Positions 16,616-24,879 of a stretch of DNA of 61,106 nucleotides are shown here, one piece after another. This stretch comes from an uncultured Aureimonas sp. (lineage in GTDB: Bacteria > Pseudomonadota > Alphaproteobacteria > Rhizobiales > Rhizobiaceae). The stretch covers positions 1-61,106 of the forward strand of contig NZ_CAJYIU010000107.1 in NCBI RefSeq assembly GCF_913775355.1, read 5' to 3'. Position 1 is the first letter of the stretch; each line of letters opens with the position of its first letter. The translations under genes were made by a program, and so were the position numbers. The notes beneath the pieces were generated by a model. It searched no databases and was not told the origin of the DNA. It saw only the letters and a program-made list of their open reading frames with translations.

Positions 16616-18763
16616 TCAATCCGAGGAGCAGGACTGCGGCGGAAGCGGCGACGTGCACGGACGGATCTCGAACGGCGGGATCTCTGCGAGCAGCGGGGCG
16701 ATCTCCGCTTCGACGAGGTGGCCTGCATCGAGCAACCGTGTCGCCAGGCGCTCGATCGCGAAGCGTTCGCGGCGGACGAGACGCTCCGCCTCCGCTTCGG
16801 CATGGCGCAGGACCCGATGGACGGCGATCATCGATCCGGGCGGGCTGCCGAGCGCGGACAGGCCGTCGGTCGGATCGCCGTGCCAGAGCGGGCCGACGTG
16901 ACCGAGGCCCCAACTCAGTTCGTACGCCATCGCGATGCCGGTCGCCTTCGCGAGATCCGATGCCTTGGTCCCGCCGGCGCCAGCGGACGGAGAGCCGAGG
17001 AAGACCATCTCGCCGGCCCGACCCGCGAGAACGCTGACGATGTCCCTGATCGCACGGTCTGCCGTTACGATCTGCGTGCGCGGTGTCAACTGGATCGAGC
17101 CTCCGGCATCGCTGAGCGTCAACGATCCAATCGTACCGACACCGAGAGCTGCAGCCGCGCAGGCATGCGCGGCTTCGTGGATCGCGCAGCGATGGAGATC
17201 CTCCTCAGAAAGGTCGCTGCGGCTGCTCCGGACTGCTTCAAGCAGATCCTCCACGAGCAGCTTGCGTCCGGCGCGCCTCGCGGTACCGCGTGCTCTTCGG
17301 CACCACGACGCAGCGTCCGCTCCGCTTCCTCCGGTCCCCGCCCGTGCGACGGGCATCAGATCGGCGCCATTAAGGTCCGATCCCAGGCATGTCCTCAGGA
17401 TGCCCACCATTTCGACAGGATCGGGCAGGTCGATCCAGACTACGCGGTCTATCCGTCCGGGACGAACGATGGCCGGATCGATCATCCGGACGTGGTTCGT
17501 CGCGCCCAGGACGACGACGCCCTCGCGATCGCCGACGCCGTCGAGCTGCTCCAAGAGGCCGTTCACGACCTGGATGGAATAGTCACGGTGGCGGTGTTCG
17601 AACGTCGACCTGTCGCCGAGCGAATCCAGTTCGTCGATGAAGAGGACGCACGGCGCGGCCGCCCGCGCATCCGAGAAGGAGCGACGCATCGACTTCAGGA
17701 GATCGCCGAGGTGGCCGGCGGCCTGCCACTGCGCGAGGGAGGCGGAGACGAGCGGCAGGCCGGCCGAATGTGCGAAGACCCTCGCGAAGAACGACTTGCC
17801 GACGCCCGGCGGGCCGGCGAGGAGCATGCCGCGGTCGATGTCCCGCCAGCCGAGTCGTCCGTCGCGGTATGCCTGAAGATCGGCGATCAGATCGAGCCCG
17901 ATCCCCTTCGCCTCACCGTAGCCGGACAGGTCTTCGAGCCGAGGCAGTCCCGCCGAAGTCGCTAGCCTCTTCTCAACGATCCACCGGAGCCGTTCAAGAG
18001 AGCCGGCCCCGCCGCGACGACGCGAGACGGACGACCTGAGATCGTCCAGCGCAATGCTGCCGATCCACGGACCGTTCGGAACCTCGATCACCGATCCCGT
18101 GACGGCCTCGATCACGAGACTGACGGCTTGTCCGGTCCACCGACCGAACTCGAGGACATGATCGGCCGTGGTACGGATGCGCTTCGGAACGCCTTGCTGC
18201 GGGTCCGTCGAGACGGCGCAGATCGGGACTCCGAGGGACATCGCACGAACGGCCCAGTCATCGAGCTCGTCGCGTTTCCTTACGGCGTCGCACGGCATGA
18301 CGACGGCAGCCCGTCGGTCTGCGCGTAGGCCGGCCAGCTTGTACATCGTCGACCCGTCCTCCACGAGCGGGGTCGTCCGGCCGAAGACGCATACCGAAAG
18401 CACGCTCTTCACCGAGGCCAGAAGGTCTTCGTCGGGCAGACGGACGACGACGACGGGCGCGGCCGTACGGAGCGCACGCAGCACGCCGGGCTCGGCTTCG
18501 AATGCTGCGGCCAGAAGAACAGCCGTCGTCGCGACGTCTACTGACAGGCCGATCTCTTCCGTCACGGGCGCATCGGACGCGTCGACCATCGTACCGAACT
18601 CCGGCAGGTCGTCGAGATCGGGCACGGGATCGCCGCCCGTCATGACCGAGTGGATCCGCGCCGTGTCGGCGAGCAGCAGATCGACGAAGCGTCGCCCGAG
18701 CGTCGGGGACTGTGCAGGATCGGGCGTGGGCTCGTCTCGATTGGGTGCTTTCAAGGCGTGCAT
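16616..18763 (-). CDS. Soluble FtsH-like AAA ATPase with C-terminal HEXXH zinc protease domain
   Basis: A 715-aa protein with an unassigned N-terminal region (about 1-260), an AAA module (Walker A GPPGVGKS; Walker B CVLFIDELDSLG; sensor GATNH) and a C-terminal protease domain. The protease domain has AIHEAAHACAA as the zinc site and a later KASDLAKATGIA segment that matches the third ligand region of FtsH. True FtsH has two N-terminal membrane helices; none is visible here, so this form should act in the cytosol. GAGGAG precedes ATG 18763. A 96-aa gene lies upstream and an exonuclease downstream. Substrates are unknown. Confidence 0.83.
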   Translation of the reverse strand: MHALKAPNRDEPTPDPAQSPTLGRRFVDLLLADTARIHSVMTGGDPVPDLDDLPEFGTMVDASDAPVTEEIGLSVDVATTAVLLAAAFEAEPGVLRALRTAAPVVVVRLPDEDLLASVKSVLSVCVFGRTTPLVEDGSTMYKLAGLRADRRAAVVMPCDAVRKRDELDDWAVRAMSLGVPICAVSTDPQQGVPKRIRTTADHVLEFGRWTGQAVSLVIEAVTGSVIEVPNGPWIGSIALDDLRSSVSRRRGGAGSLERLRWIVEKRLATSAGLPRLEDLSGYGEAKGIGLDLIADLQAYRDGRLGWRDIDRGMLLAGPPGVGKSFFARVFAHSAGLPLVSASLAQWQAAGHLGDLLKSMRRSFSDARAAAPCVLFIDELDSLGDRSTFEHRHRDYSIQVVNGLLEQLDGVGDREGVVVLGATNHVRMIDPAIVRPGRIDRVVWIDLPDPVEMVGILRTCLGSDLNGADLMPVARAGTGGSGADAASWCRRARGTARRAGRKLLVEDLLEAVRSSRSDLSEEDLHRCAIHEAAHACAAAALGVGTIGSLTLSDAGGSIQLTPRTQIVTADRAIRDIVSVLAGRAGEMVFLGSPSAGAGGTKASDLAKATGIAMAYELSWGLGHVGPLWHGDPTDGLSALGSPPGSMIAVHRVLRHAEAEAERLVRRERFAIERLATRLLDAGHLVEAEIAPLLAEIPPFEIRPCTSPLPPQSCSSD

Positions 18764-18933
18764 GGGAACTCCTCGTGGGAAGAATGGCGCGGCGAAGCAT
18801 CCCGACGGGTGATACCGGGCGGGATGCGGCGGCTCGGTCGCCGAGCGCGGGATGCGATCGGCGAGCGGGTTTCCATGTCTGGGGAGGTTCGGGTCCGCCG
18901 AACGTCTCGGCCCGGCGGACGTAGCCGACGGAG

Positions 18934-19224
18934 CTAGAGACGGCGCAGGACGATCGTCCGATCGTCGGCGTTCTGGAAGTCGGCGACGAACTTGCCCCGA
19001 TCCAGAAGATAGAGGAGCTCGACGATCGCCGTGGGGCCGTGCCAGTCCAGCACGGCCGCGGCATCCTCGATCGCGATCGTATCTCCCGAGCAGGGAGCAC
19101 GGTCGAGAAGGTCCTGACGGGCCTTCCGGTACCGGCGGGCCTCGGCGGCGTTAACGAGATATGCGGAAAGCGCGTGCGCGCAGTTGCCGTCGCGCTGCGG
19201 CGCGACGATATTGCCGTCAACCAT
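18934..19224 (-). CDS. Hypothetical protein, 96 aa, upstream of the FtsH-like protease
   Basis: ATG 19224 (MVDGNIV) has GGAG seven bases upstream. The protein has an alpha-helical, arginine- and alanine-rich middle (NAAEARRYRKARQDLLD) and a C-terminal half with ELLYLLDRGKFVADF. It has no signal peptide or membrane segment. It is the first gene of the leftward set and may act as partner or substrate of the protease, which is inference from order only. No family recognised. Confidence 0.55.
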   Translation of the reverse strand: MVDGNIVAPQRDGNCAHALSAYLVNAAEARRYRKARQDLLDRAPCSGDTIAIEDAAAVLDWHGPTAIVELLYLLDRGKFVADFQNADDRTIVLRRL

Positions 19225-19759
19225 TGCTGAGCTCCACAAAAGCTACGTGATGGCCAGGCCGTCGATGCAGTTGGCGCTGCTCGGCGGCCGATCAGGGACG
19301 TCAGGGAGGATATGCGAATCGCCCGACCGCCGACGATCTAATCACGATCGGTCTGAAAGCAAGTTCATCGATCGAAGCGAGTCGATCGTGGTTAACGGAC
19401 TCGGTGCGGCTTCGTTATACTGCTGTCCAAATAGCCGTTTTCCACAATCGGTGCGCGTTACTGCACCACCTTGGCGTGTTTCTGCATCCTGATCAATGGG
19501 TCGGGTGCCGAACAAGAGCGAAAATCCGATGTCGCGTCCGTTGCAAGGTGAAATCATCTTGCATTAGCATCCTACATCTTTCGGTCCTCCTGCGGCTAAA
19601 GACCGATCACCGTACTTTATTCACTCGCGACCCAGCCGTCTCCAATTTCGTGAACCGCATCGGTGCCGTTCTGGCCAGCGGAGCGGGCGTGCGGCCGTCG
19701 CAGCTGAGCTTCCGGAGCAGGGGATCTGATCAGCACGCCACGCCAGTCTTCGTTGAATT
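19225..19759. other. Gap holding a degenerate copy of a lipoprotein 3' end
   Basis: No intact gene is visible. The right part (19621-19691) closely resembles the 3' end of the lipoprotein gene at 23597-23914, in the same orientation and with a one-base frameshift. The remainder contains an AT-richer stretch around 19340-19620, probably regulatory or junction DNA. Confidence 0.5.
19621..19691 (-). repeat. Left copy of a direct repeat flanking the recombinase module (lipoprotein 3' end fragment)
   Basis: It shares CGTGAACCGCATCGG(T/C)GCCGTTCTGG and the surrounding bases with 23601-23672, about 80 percent by eye. It encodes a frameshifted version of the lipoprotein C-terminus (ARTAPMRFTK). It may mark an attachment site of the intervening element. 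Confidence 0.55.
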
Positions 19760-20101
19760 TCAACTCCGATTCAGCAGCTCATCGATGGCGTGGATCGCCC
19801 GAGAAAGAGCGTCTCTCGCAGCAGACATCTCCAGGGTCAGCGACAGCTGCTCCCGACCTGCCATGGACAGGACGGTCCTCAGCACTTCGTCCGAATTTTT
19901 CATCAGCATCACGAGGTGACGTCCGTCGGGTCCACGCGTGCCTTCGATCCAGTACTTGACCGATCGCTCGCTGGCACCGGTCCAGTGCATGACGATCTTC
20001 GTGGCACCGCTTCTCGGTCCCAGCTCGGCCAGCAATGCCTTCGAAACGGCGACCGCGTAGGCAGAACAGGGTGGAACATCCGTGCCCTTTTTCGGCATCA
20101 T
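19760..20101 (-). CDS. Small putative DNA-binding protein, 113 aa, divergent from the recombinase
   Basis: It starts at ATG 20101 with AAGGAG at good spacing. Residues 30-60 (GATKIVMHWTGASERSVKYW) resemble a helix-turn-helix of the kind found in phage and plasmid regulators; the C-terminal third is helical. The gene diverges from the serine recombinase, with only some 60 bases between the starts, so it may repress that promoter. The function is inferred from position and a weak motif. Confidence 0.6.
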   Translation of the reverse strand: MMPKKGTDVPPCSAYAVAVSKALLAELGPRSGATKIVMHWTGASERSVKYWIEGTRGPDGRHLVMLMKNSDEVLRTVLSMAGREQLSLTLEMSAARDALSRAIHAIDELLNRS

Positions 20102-20165
20102 CGTCCGTCTCCTTTTAAATTACGCTGCATTCTCCATGGCCGAGTCCGGGGAGCCCTTGCGGACG

Positions 20166-21725
20166 ATGGTGATCGACTGGAACCAGGCAGAACCGGATGG
20201 GACGCTCATTAGAGCCGCTCAATACGTGCGGATGTCCACCGAGCACCAGCGCTACTCGACCGACAACCAGTCCGCGTCGATCCGAAACTATGCCGAAGCC
20301 CGCGGATACGAGATCGTCAGGACCTATGCGGACGAAGGCAAAAGCGGCCTCGACCTGAAAGGACGGACCGCGCTCCGCCGCCTCCTCGACGACGTCGAAA
20401 ACCGCAAATCCGACTTCACGGCAGTCCTGGTCTACGATGTCAGCCGGTGGGGTCGCTTCCAGGATCCCGACGAGGCAGCGGAGATCGAACTACGTTGCCG
20501 GCGCGCCGGTGTCGCGGTGCACTACTGCGCCGAGCAGTTCGAGAACGACGGCAGCATCGGATCGTCGATCGTCAAGACCGTGAAGCGGGTCATGGCGGGG
20601 GAGTATGTCCGGGAACTCTCGGTCAAGGTCTTTGCCGGACAGGCGAACCTGATACGGCAGGGCTTCCGGCAAGGCGGCGCGGCCGGCTTCGGTCTGCGCC
20701 GCATGCTGGTGGACGAAACCGGTGCGTCCAAGGGCGAGTTGCGCTCGGGGCAGCAGAAAAGCATTGCGACGGATCGCGTCGTCCTCGTACCCGGACCCGC
20801 CGACGAGGTCGCCGTGGTGAAGGAACTGTATGCCCTGTTCGTTTCCAACCGGATGTCGGAAACCGAGATTGCGATCGAGTTCAACCGTCGCGGCATTGCG
20901 AACGAAGGCGGACGTGCCTGGACGCGGGGGACCATCCACCAGATCCTGATCAACGAGAAGTACATCGGCCACAACGTGTGGGGCCGCACGTCCTTCAAGC
21001 TCAAGAAGTCGCGGTCGAAGGTGCCGTCGAGCGCGTGGATCCGGTCCGACGGGTCTTTCGAAGCCATCGTGGATCCGGCAGCCTTCCAGGCTGCGCAGGC
21101 GATCATCCGAGCCCGTTCGGAACGGTTGTCCGACGCGACGATGCTGCAGCTGCTGGCCGCCGCGTTCGAACGTCACGGTCAGCTGTCCGGTCTCATCATC
21201 GATGAGACCGAAGGCTGCCCGTCGAGCGGATGCTACGGCCAGAGGTTCGGGTCGCTTCTGCGTGCCTACGCACTGGTCGGCTTCGTCCCCGACCGGGACT
21301 ACCGGTACCTCGAGATTAACAAGGCCATTCGTCGGATGCATCCCGACGTCTTCGAACAGGTGCTGCGGGGCGTCGCGACCGTTGGCGGCAAGGTGGACAG
21401 GGATCCATCCACAGATCTCCTGACGATCAACGACGAGTTCACCGTCTCGTTGGCCCTCGTCAGGTGCTGCACCACGTCCGCCGGCTCCCTCCGGTGGAAG
21501 GTCAGGCTCGACGCCTCCCTGTCGCCGGATCTTACCGTCGTGGTGCGCATGGATCCGCCCAACCGAAAGCCGATGGACTTCTACCTGCTGCCCCGGCTCG
21601 ACATGCATGAAGCCGTTCTCCACCTCTGCGAGTACAACGGCCTGTCGCTGGACGCCTACCGGTTCGACACGCTCGACCGCTTCTTCGCCATGACCGCTCG
21701 CACTTCGATCCAGGAGGTGGCCTGA
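20166..21725 (+). CDS. Large serine recombinase
   Basis: The N-terminal resolvase domain has the catalytic serine in YVRMSTEHQR, then DVSRWGRFQD and the long alpha-E region. A recombinase domain (about 160-300) and a C-terminal zinc-ribbon-like region follow, total 519 aa. This matches large serine recombinases that integrate or excise mobile DNA. The ORF track begins at 20082; ATG 20166 with GGGGAG upstream leaves room for a promoter between it and the divergent gene (ATG 20136 is also possible). Its stop TGA overlaps the ATG of the first ParB-like gene, so translation is coupled. Confidence 0.88.
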   Translation: MVIDWNQAEPDGTLIRAAQYVRMSTEHQRYSTDNQSASIRNYAEARGYEIVRTYADEGKSGLDLKGRTALRRLLDDVENRKSDFTAVLVYDVSRWGRFQDPDEAAEIELRCRRAGVAVHYCAEQFENDGSIGSSIVKTVKRVMAGEYVRELSVKVFAGQANLIRQGFRQGGAAGFGLRRMLVDETGASKGELRSGQQKSIATDRVVLVPGPADEVAVVKELYALFVSNRMSETEIAIEFNRRGIANEGGRAWTRGTIHQILINEKYIGHNVWGRTSFKLKKSRSKVPSSAWIRSDGSFEAIVDPAAFQAAQAIIRARSERLSDATMLQLLAAAFERHGQLSGLIIDETEGCPSSGCYGQRFGSLLRAYALVGFVPDRDYRYLEINKAIRRMHPDVFEQVLRGVATVGGKVDRDPSTDLLTINDEFTVSLALVRCCTTSAGSLRWKVRLDASLSPDLTVVVRMDPPNRKPMDFYLLPRLDMHEAVLHLCEYNGLSLDAYRFDTLDRFFAMTARTSIQEVA

Positions 21726-22615
21726 TGACGGCCGTACCTGCCCAACGCGTCGAGATGATCGATCTCGACCGCATCGTCGTCGTCAACCCCAGGTCGCGCA
21801 ACAGACGCATCTTCGACGAAATTGTCGACAACATCGCCGAGCTCGGTCTCAAGAGACCCGTCACGGTTTCCCGGCGGATGGAGGCGGACGGACCGTTCTA
21901 CGATCTGGTCTGTGGGCAAGGTCGCCTGGAGGCGTTCCGTGCGCTCGGGCAGAAGGAGGTTCCTGCGCTCGTCGTGAACGCCTCGGAGGAGGACTGCTTC
22001 ATCGCGAGCCTCGTCGAGAACTGTGCCCGACGCAACCACCGGTCGATCGATCTCCTCCAGGACGTCGCCGGCATGAAGGAGCGCGGTTACAACGTGCCCG
22101 AGATCGCCCGCAAGACCGGGCTGTCCGCCGAGTACGTCTACGCCGTCGTCCGCCTCATCGAGAACGGGGAGGAGCGGCTGCTGCGAGCGGTCGAAGCCGG
22201 GCAGATTCCTTTCAGCGTCGCGCTCCAGATCGCCGATACGGACGATGCCGGCGAGCAGGCGGCCCTGCAGGAGATCTACGACCAGAACCTGTTACGCGGT
22301 CGAAAATTCCAGGACGTCAAGAAGCTGGTCGAAATTCGGCGCCAGAAGGGGAAGGGGCTGAAGACGCAGAAGAAGTCCGGCGACGTTCCCGTGTCCTCGG
22401 CCATGCTCGTGAGGGCCTATGAGAAGGAGAGCGCGAGAAAGAGGCTGCTGATCCGCCGGGCGGAAACGGCGAAGAACAGGCTGACCTTCGTCGTAGAAGC
22501 GGTAAGACGCATCTCGTCCGATCGGACCTTTCTGGTGCTTCTGGCCGAGGAGAAGCTCGACACGATGCCGGAGCCGCTCGCGAACAGGCTCGCCAGAGGC
22601 GGATCGACGAGATGA
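21725..22615 (+). CDS. ParB/RepB-like protein 1
   Basis: A 296-aa protein with a ParB N-terminal nuclease-like fold: NPRSRNRRIFDEIVDNI, then LVCGQGRLEAFRAL in place of the ParB G-E-R-R box, and NHRSIDLL. A helix-turn-helix follows (NVPEIARKTGLSAEYVYAVV). ParB proteins bind DNA and CTP and slide from a parS site. No parA is nearby, so a partition role is doubtful. The gene overlaps the recombinase stop by one base and the next gene by four, so it probably serves recombination or its control. Confidence 0.82.
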   Translation: MTAVPAQRVEMIDLDRIVVVNPRSRNRRIFDEIVDNIAELGLKRPVTVSRRMEADGPFYDLVCGQGRLEAFRALGQKEVPALVVNASEEDCFIASLVENCARRNHRSIDLLQDVAGMKERGYNVPEIARKTGLSAEYVYAVVRLIENGEERLLRAVEAGQIPFSVALQIADTDDAGEQAALQEIYDQNLLRGRKFQDVKKLVEIRRQKGKGLKTQKKSGDVPVSSAMLVRAYEKESARKRLLIRRAETAKNRLTFVVEAVRRISSDRTFLVLLAEEKLDTMPEPLANRLARGGSTR

Positions 22616-23502
22616 ACGCCCGGAGACAGGTCGGCCCGGTGAGGGTGGCGTTCGAGGATACCAGCCTGCGGATGGACCTCACCGACATACTCCCTCTGCG
22701 GATGGTCTCGGCGGATGTCGTCAAGTCCGCGAAGTATGCGCAGATCGCAGCCTCGATCGAGGAGGTCGGCATCATCGAGCCCCCTGTCGTCGTCCGCGAC
22801 AAGAAGAACCACGACAAGTTCCTGCTGCTGGACGGGCATTTGCGGATCGATATCCTGAAACGCAAGGGCGTGACGCATACGGTCTGCCTGATCGCGAAGG
22901 ACGACGAGGCGTACACCTACAACAAGCGCGTCAACCGCATCGCAGTCATCCAGGAACACCTGATGATCCTGAAGGCGATCGAGAAAGGGGTGCCGGAAGA
23001 CCGGCTGGCTCGTGCACTGAACGTGGACGTCTCCAGCATCAGGCAGAAGAGAAATCTCCTGAAGGGCATCTGTCCCGAGGTGGTCGAGATGCTGAAGGAC
23101 AGGCATGTGCCGGTCAACACGATCGGACATCTCCGGAAGCTGAAATCGGTCAGACAGATCGAAGCCGTCGAACTGATGATTGCGATGAACCGCTTCACCA
23201 TCAGCTACGCGGCCTCTCTCGTCGCGGCGACACCTGCAGCGCAGCTCGTCGATCGGCGCAAGCCGACGAAGGGCCTCGGGGAGATCGAGATCGGCATGAT
23301 GGAGCGGGAGTCCGCGGCGCTCGACCGCGAGTTCAAGACCATCGAGCAGGACTACGGATCAGACCATCTCGACCTCGTCCTCGCCGTGGCATACGTCGCC
23401 CATCTGCTGACGAACGCCAGGGTCGTCGGATACCTGGCCCGGCACTTCCCGGACATCCTCGGCGAGTTCCAGAAGATCGCGGACCTCCAGAAGGCTGCCT
23501 GA
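22612..23502 (+). CDS. ParB/RepB-like protein 2 with RepB C-terminal region
   Basis: A 296-aa protein with a ParB-type N-terminal part (YAQIAASIEEVGIIEPPVVV) and the degenerate box LLDGHLRIDIL. A helix-turn-helix (EDRLARALNVDVSSIRQKRNLL) and a C-terminal region like plasmid RepB follow. The start ATGA overlaps the stop of ParB-like 1. With the recombinase it forms a three-gene coupled operon. The two ParB-like proteins differ from each other, so they may form a heteromer. Function is unproven; family assignment rests on the motifs. Confidence 0.8.
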   Translation: MNARRQVGPVRVAFEDTSLRMDLTDILPLRMVSADVVKSAKYAQIAASIEEVGIIEPPVVVRDKKNHDKFLLLDGHLRIDILKRKGVTHTVCLIAKDDEAYTYNKRVNRIAVIQEHLMILKAIEKGVPEDRLARALNVDVSSIRQKRNLLKGICPEVVEMLKDRHVPVNTIGHLRKLKSVRQIEAVELMIAMNRFTISYAASLVAATPAAQLVDRRKPTKGLGEIEIGMMERESAALDREFKTIEQDYGSDHLDLVLAVAYVAHLLTNARVVGYLARHFPDILGEFQKIADLQKAA

Positions 23503-23596
23503 AGCCGCGACTACAGGCAGACCCAGAGGGCGGCATATGCGATCGTGTTGGCTCTTCCTCCAGTTCGATCGCGATCGGCATACTTGCTTTGCCGGA

Positions 23597-23914
23597 CTAC
23601 TCGCTCGCGACCCAACCGCCATCGACCTTCGTGAACCGCATCGGCGCCGTTCTGGTCTGCGGTGCGGGCATGTAGCCGCCAGACGCCGTGACGGTGATGT
23701 CGCAGACATAGGTTGCTCCTTGTTGAAGCGTGCACCCATGCTTCGCTACGTCGGTCGCGACGAGCGGCTGCGGCGCACGCTTCGCGATGACCTTTCCGAG
23801 CTCGACCATGAAGGCCGATACCGATGTCCGTATCTCAGATTCGGACGGCTCTCCCGAACAGCCGGCCAGAAGCAGGGGAGCCATCATCATTCCGAACGCG
23901 AAGCGCTTGTTCAT
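23597..23914 (-). CDS. Small lipoprotein, 105 aa
   Basis: The N-terminus MNKRFAFGMMMAPLLLAGCSG is a lipoprotein signal with lipobox LAGC, so the mature protein should be anchored at Cys19. The rest includes two further cysteines (HGCTLQ and YVCDI) and a short beta-rich C-terminus (APMRFTKVDGGWVASE). The gene ends with TAG close to the recombinase module, and a broken copy of its 3' end lies on the other side of that module. It probably belongs to a leftward set with the two exported proteins upstream. No known function. Confidence 0.75.
   Translation of the reverse strand: MNKRFAFGMMMAPLLLAGCSGEPSESEIRTSVSAFMVELGKVIAKRAPQPLVATDVAKHGCTLQQGATYVCDITVTASGGYMPAPQTRTAPMRFTKVDGGWVASE
23601..23672 (-). 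repeat. Right copy of the direct repeat (3' end of the lipoprotein gene)
   Basis: Partner of 19621-19691. The shared core is CGTGAACCGCATCGG then GCCGTTCTGG. This copy is in the intact reading frame. Confidence 0.55.
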
Positions 23915-23945
23915 CTTTATAGTACTGTCGATGCTTGAAAGGGGA

Positions 23946-24857
23946 TCAGAAGGTGTCGAGGCGCACGCCGCCCTTGCGGCCGGCTCCCGACGTCAGGGCT
24001 TCGCGCATGTGCGTTCCGACGGCTTCCGCGTCCTGGACGACAGCGCCGGTGTAGGCCAGCTCGACGACGATCCGGCTCGACAGGTCATCCTGACTGCCCG
24101 GGTAAAAGACGACCGTTGCAAGGGCCGTGCAGTCCCTCGGTACCTTCTCGCCGGACGCGAGGGCATTCACGGTGTCGATCAACGGGTCGTTCGAGACATA
24201 GCCTGCAAGAGTGCTGCACGCATCCACGCGGCGTTCGAGGTCTCCGAGTTCGCTCGGCCGAACGCCGGTCGCTTCCATTGTCGCCGATACCGTCGCCTTC
24301 AGGTGCGGAACATCGGCTCCTGCGATCAACCGCCCGTCTAGCCAGACGTAGGACCACTTCGGCGTCGTCTCGTCGTAGCGGCCGGTCGGCTGTCCGAGGG
24401 CCGCGACGATGGCTTCCTGGATCGCAGGGATCGATAGTTCTTCGCCGCCTCGGCCAACGATGCTGCGCTCCAGGGTGAGCAGCTGTGATCCGGTCAACGG
24501 CGAGGAGAAGGTCGCCGTGCGCTCTTCCCGGATCGGCCCGGCGCCGTCCGCCTTTCCCGCCAGCTGAAGCGTGTCGGGAAAGGAGAACTCGACGGTTCCG
24601 TCTCTCGAATTTCCGAACTGCAGTTCGCGGTTCCCGCGCTTCAGTTGGAACTCGTCGCCGACGGCCGCAGCGAACGTCCTTTCCACGTCCTCGTACGAGG
24701 TTCCGAGCGACAAGCCGGCGATGGCTGGCACGGTCCCGTCGAACACCTCAGACGCCGCTGCCGCAGGAGCAGAGAAGGGAAGTTCGGCCGCCGCAGCGTA
24801 GACGCAAGGGAGCAGCAGCGCCGCGGCGAACGCGGCACTCGACAGATGGTTCTTCAT
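23946..24857 (-). CDS. Exported protein of unknown function, 303 aa
   Basis: ATG 24857 (MKNHLSSAAFAAALLLPCVYAAAAE) gives a clear Sec signal peptide. The longer ORF-track start adds a proline- and serine-rich stretch that does not look like a signal. The mature protein contains LGTSYEDVERTFAAAVGD and later two cysteines (VDACSTL and PRDCTAL) that could form a disulfide. It starts 22 bases after the upstream exported gene ends. A periplasmic or secreted location is inferred; the family is not recognised. Confidence 0.72.
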   Translation of the reverse strand: MKNHLSSAAFAAALLLPCVYAAAAELPFSAPAAAASEVFDGTVPAIAGLSLGTSYEDVERTFAAAVGDEFQLKRGNRELQFGNSRDGTVEFSFPDTLQLAGKADGAGPIREERTATFSSPLTGSQLLTLERSIVGRGGEELSIPAIQEAIVAALGQPTGRYDETTPKWSYVWLDGRLIAGADVPHLKATVSATMEATGVRPSELGDLERRVDACSTLAGYVSNDPLIDTVNALASGEKVPRDCTALATVVFYPGSQDDLSSRIVVELAYTGAVVQDAEAVGTHMREALTSGAGRKGGVRLDTF

Positions 24858-24879
24858 GTTTCTCTCGGAGGTTTCGAGC

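Noticed and set aside
21725-23502. Plasmid replication region (repABC)
   Set aside because: RepB-like proteins are present, but there is no RepA or RepC and no origin-like repeats, so a plasmid backbone is not supported.
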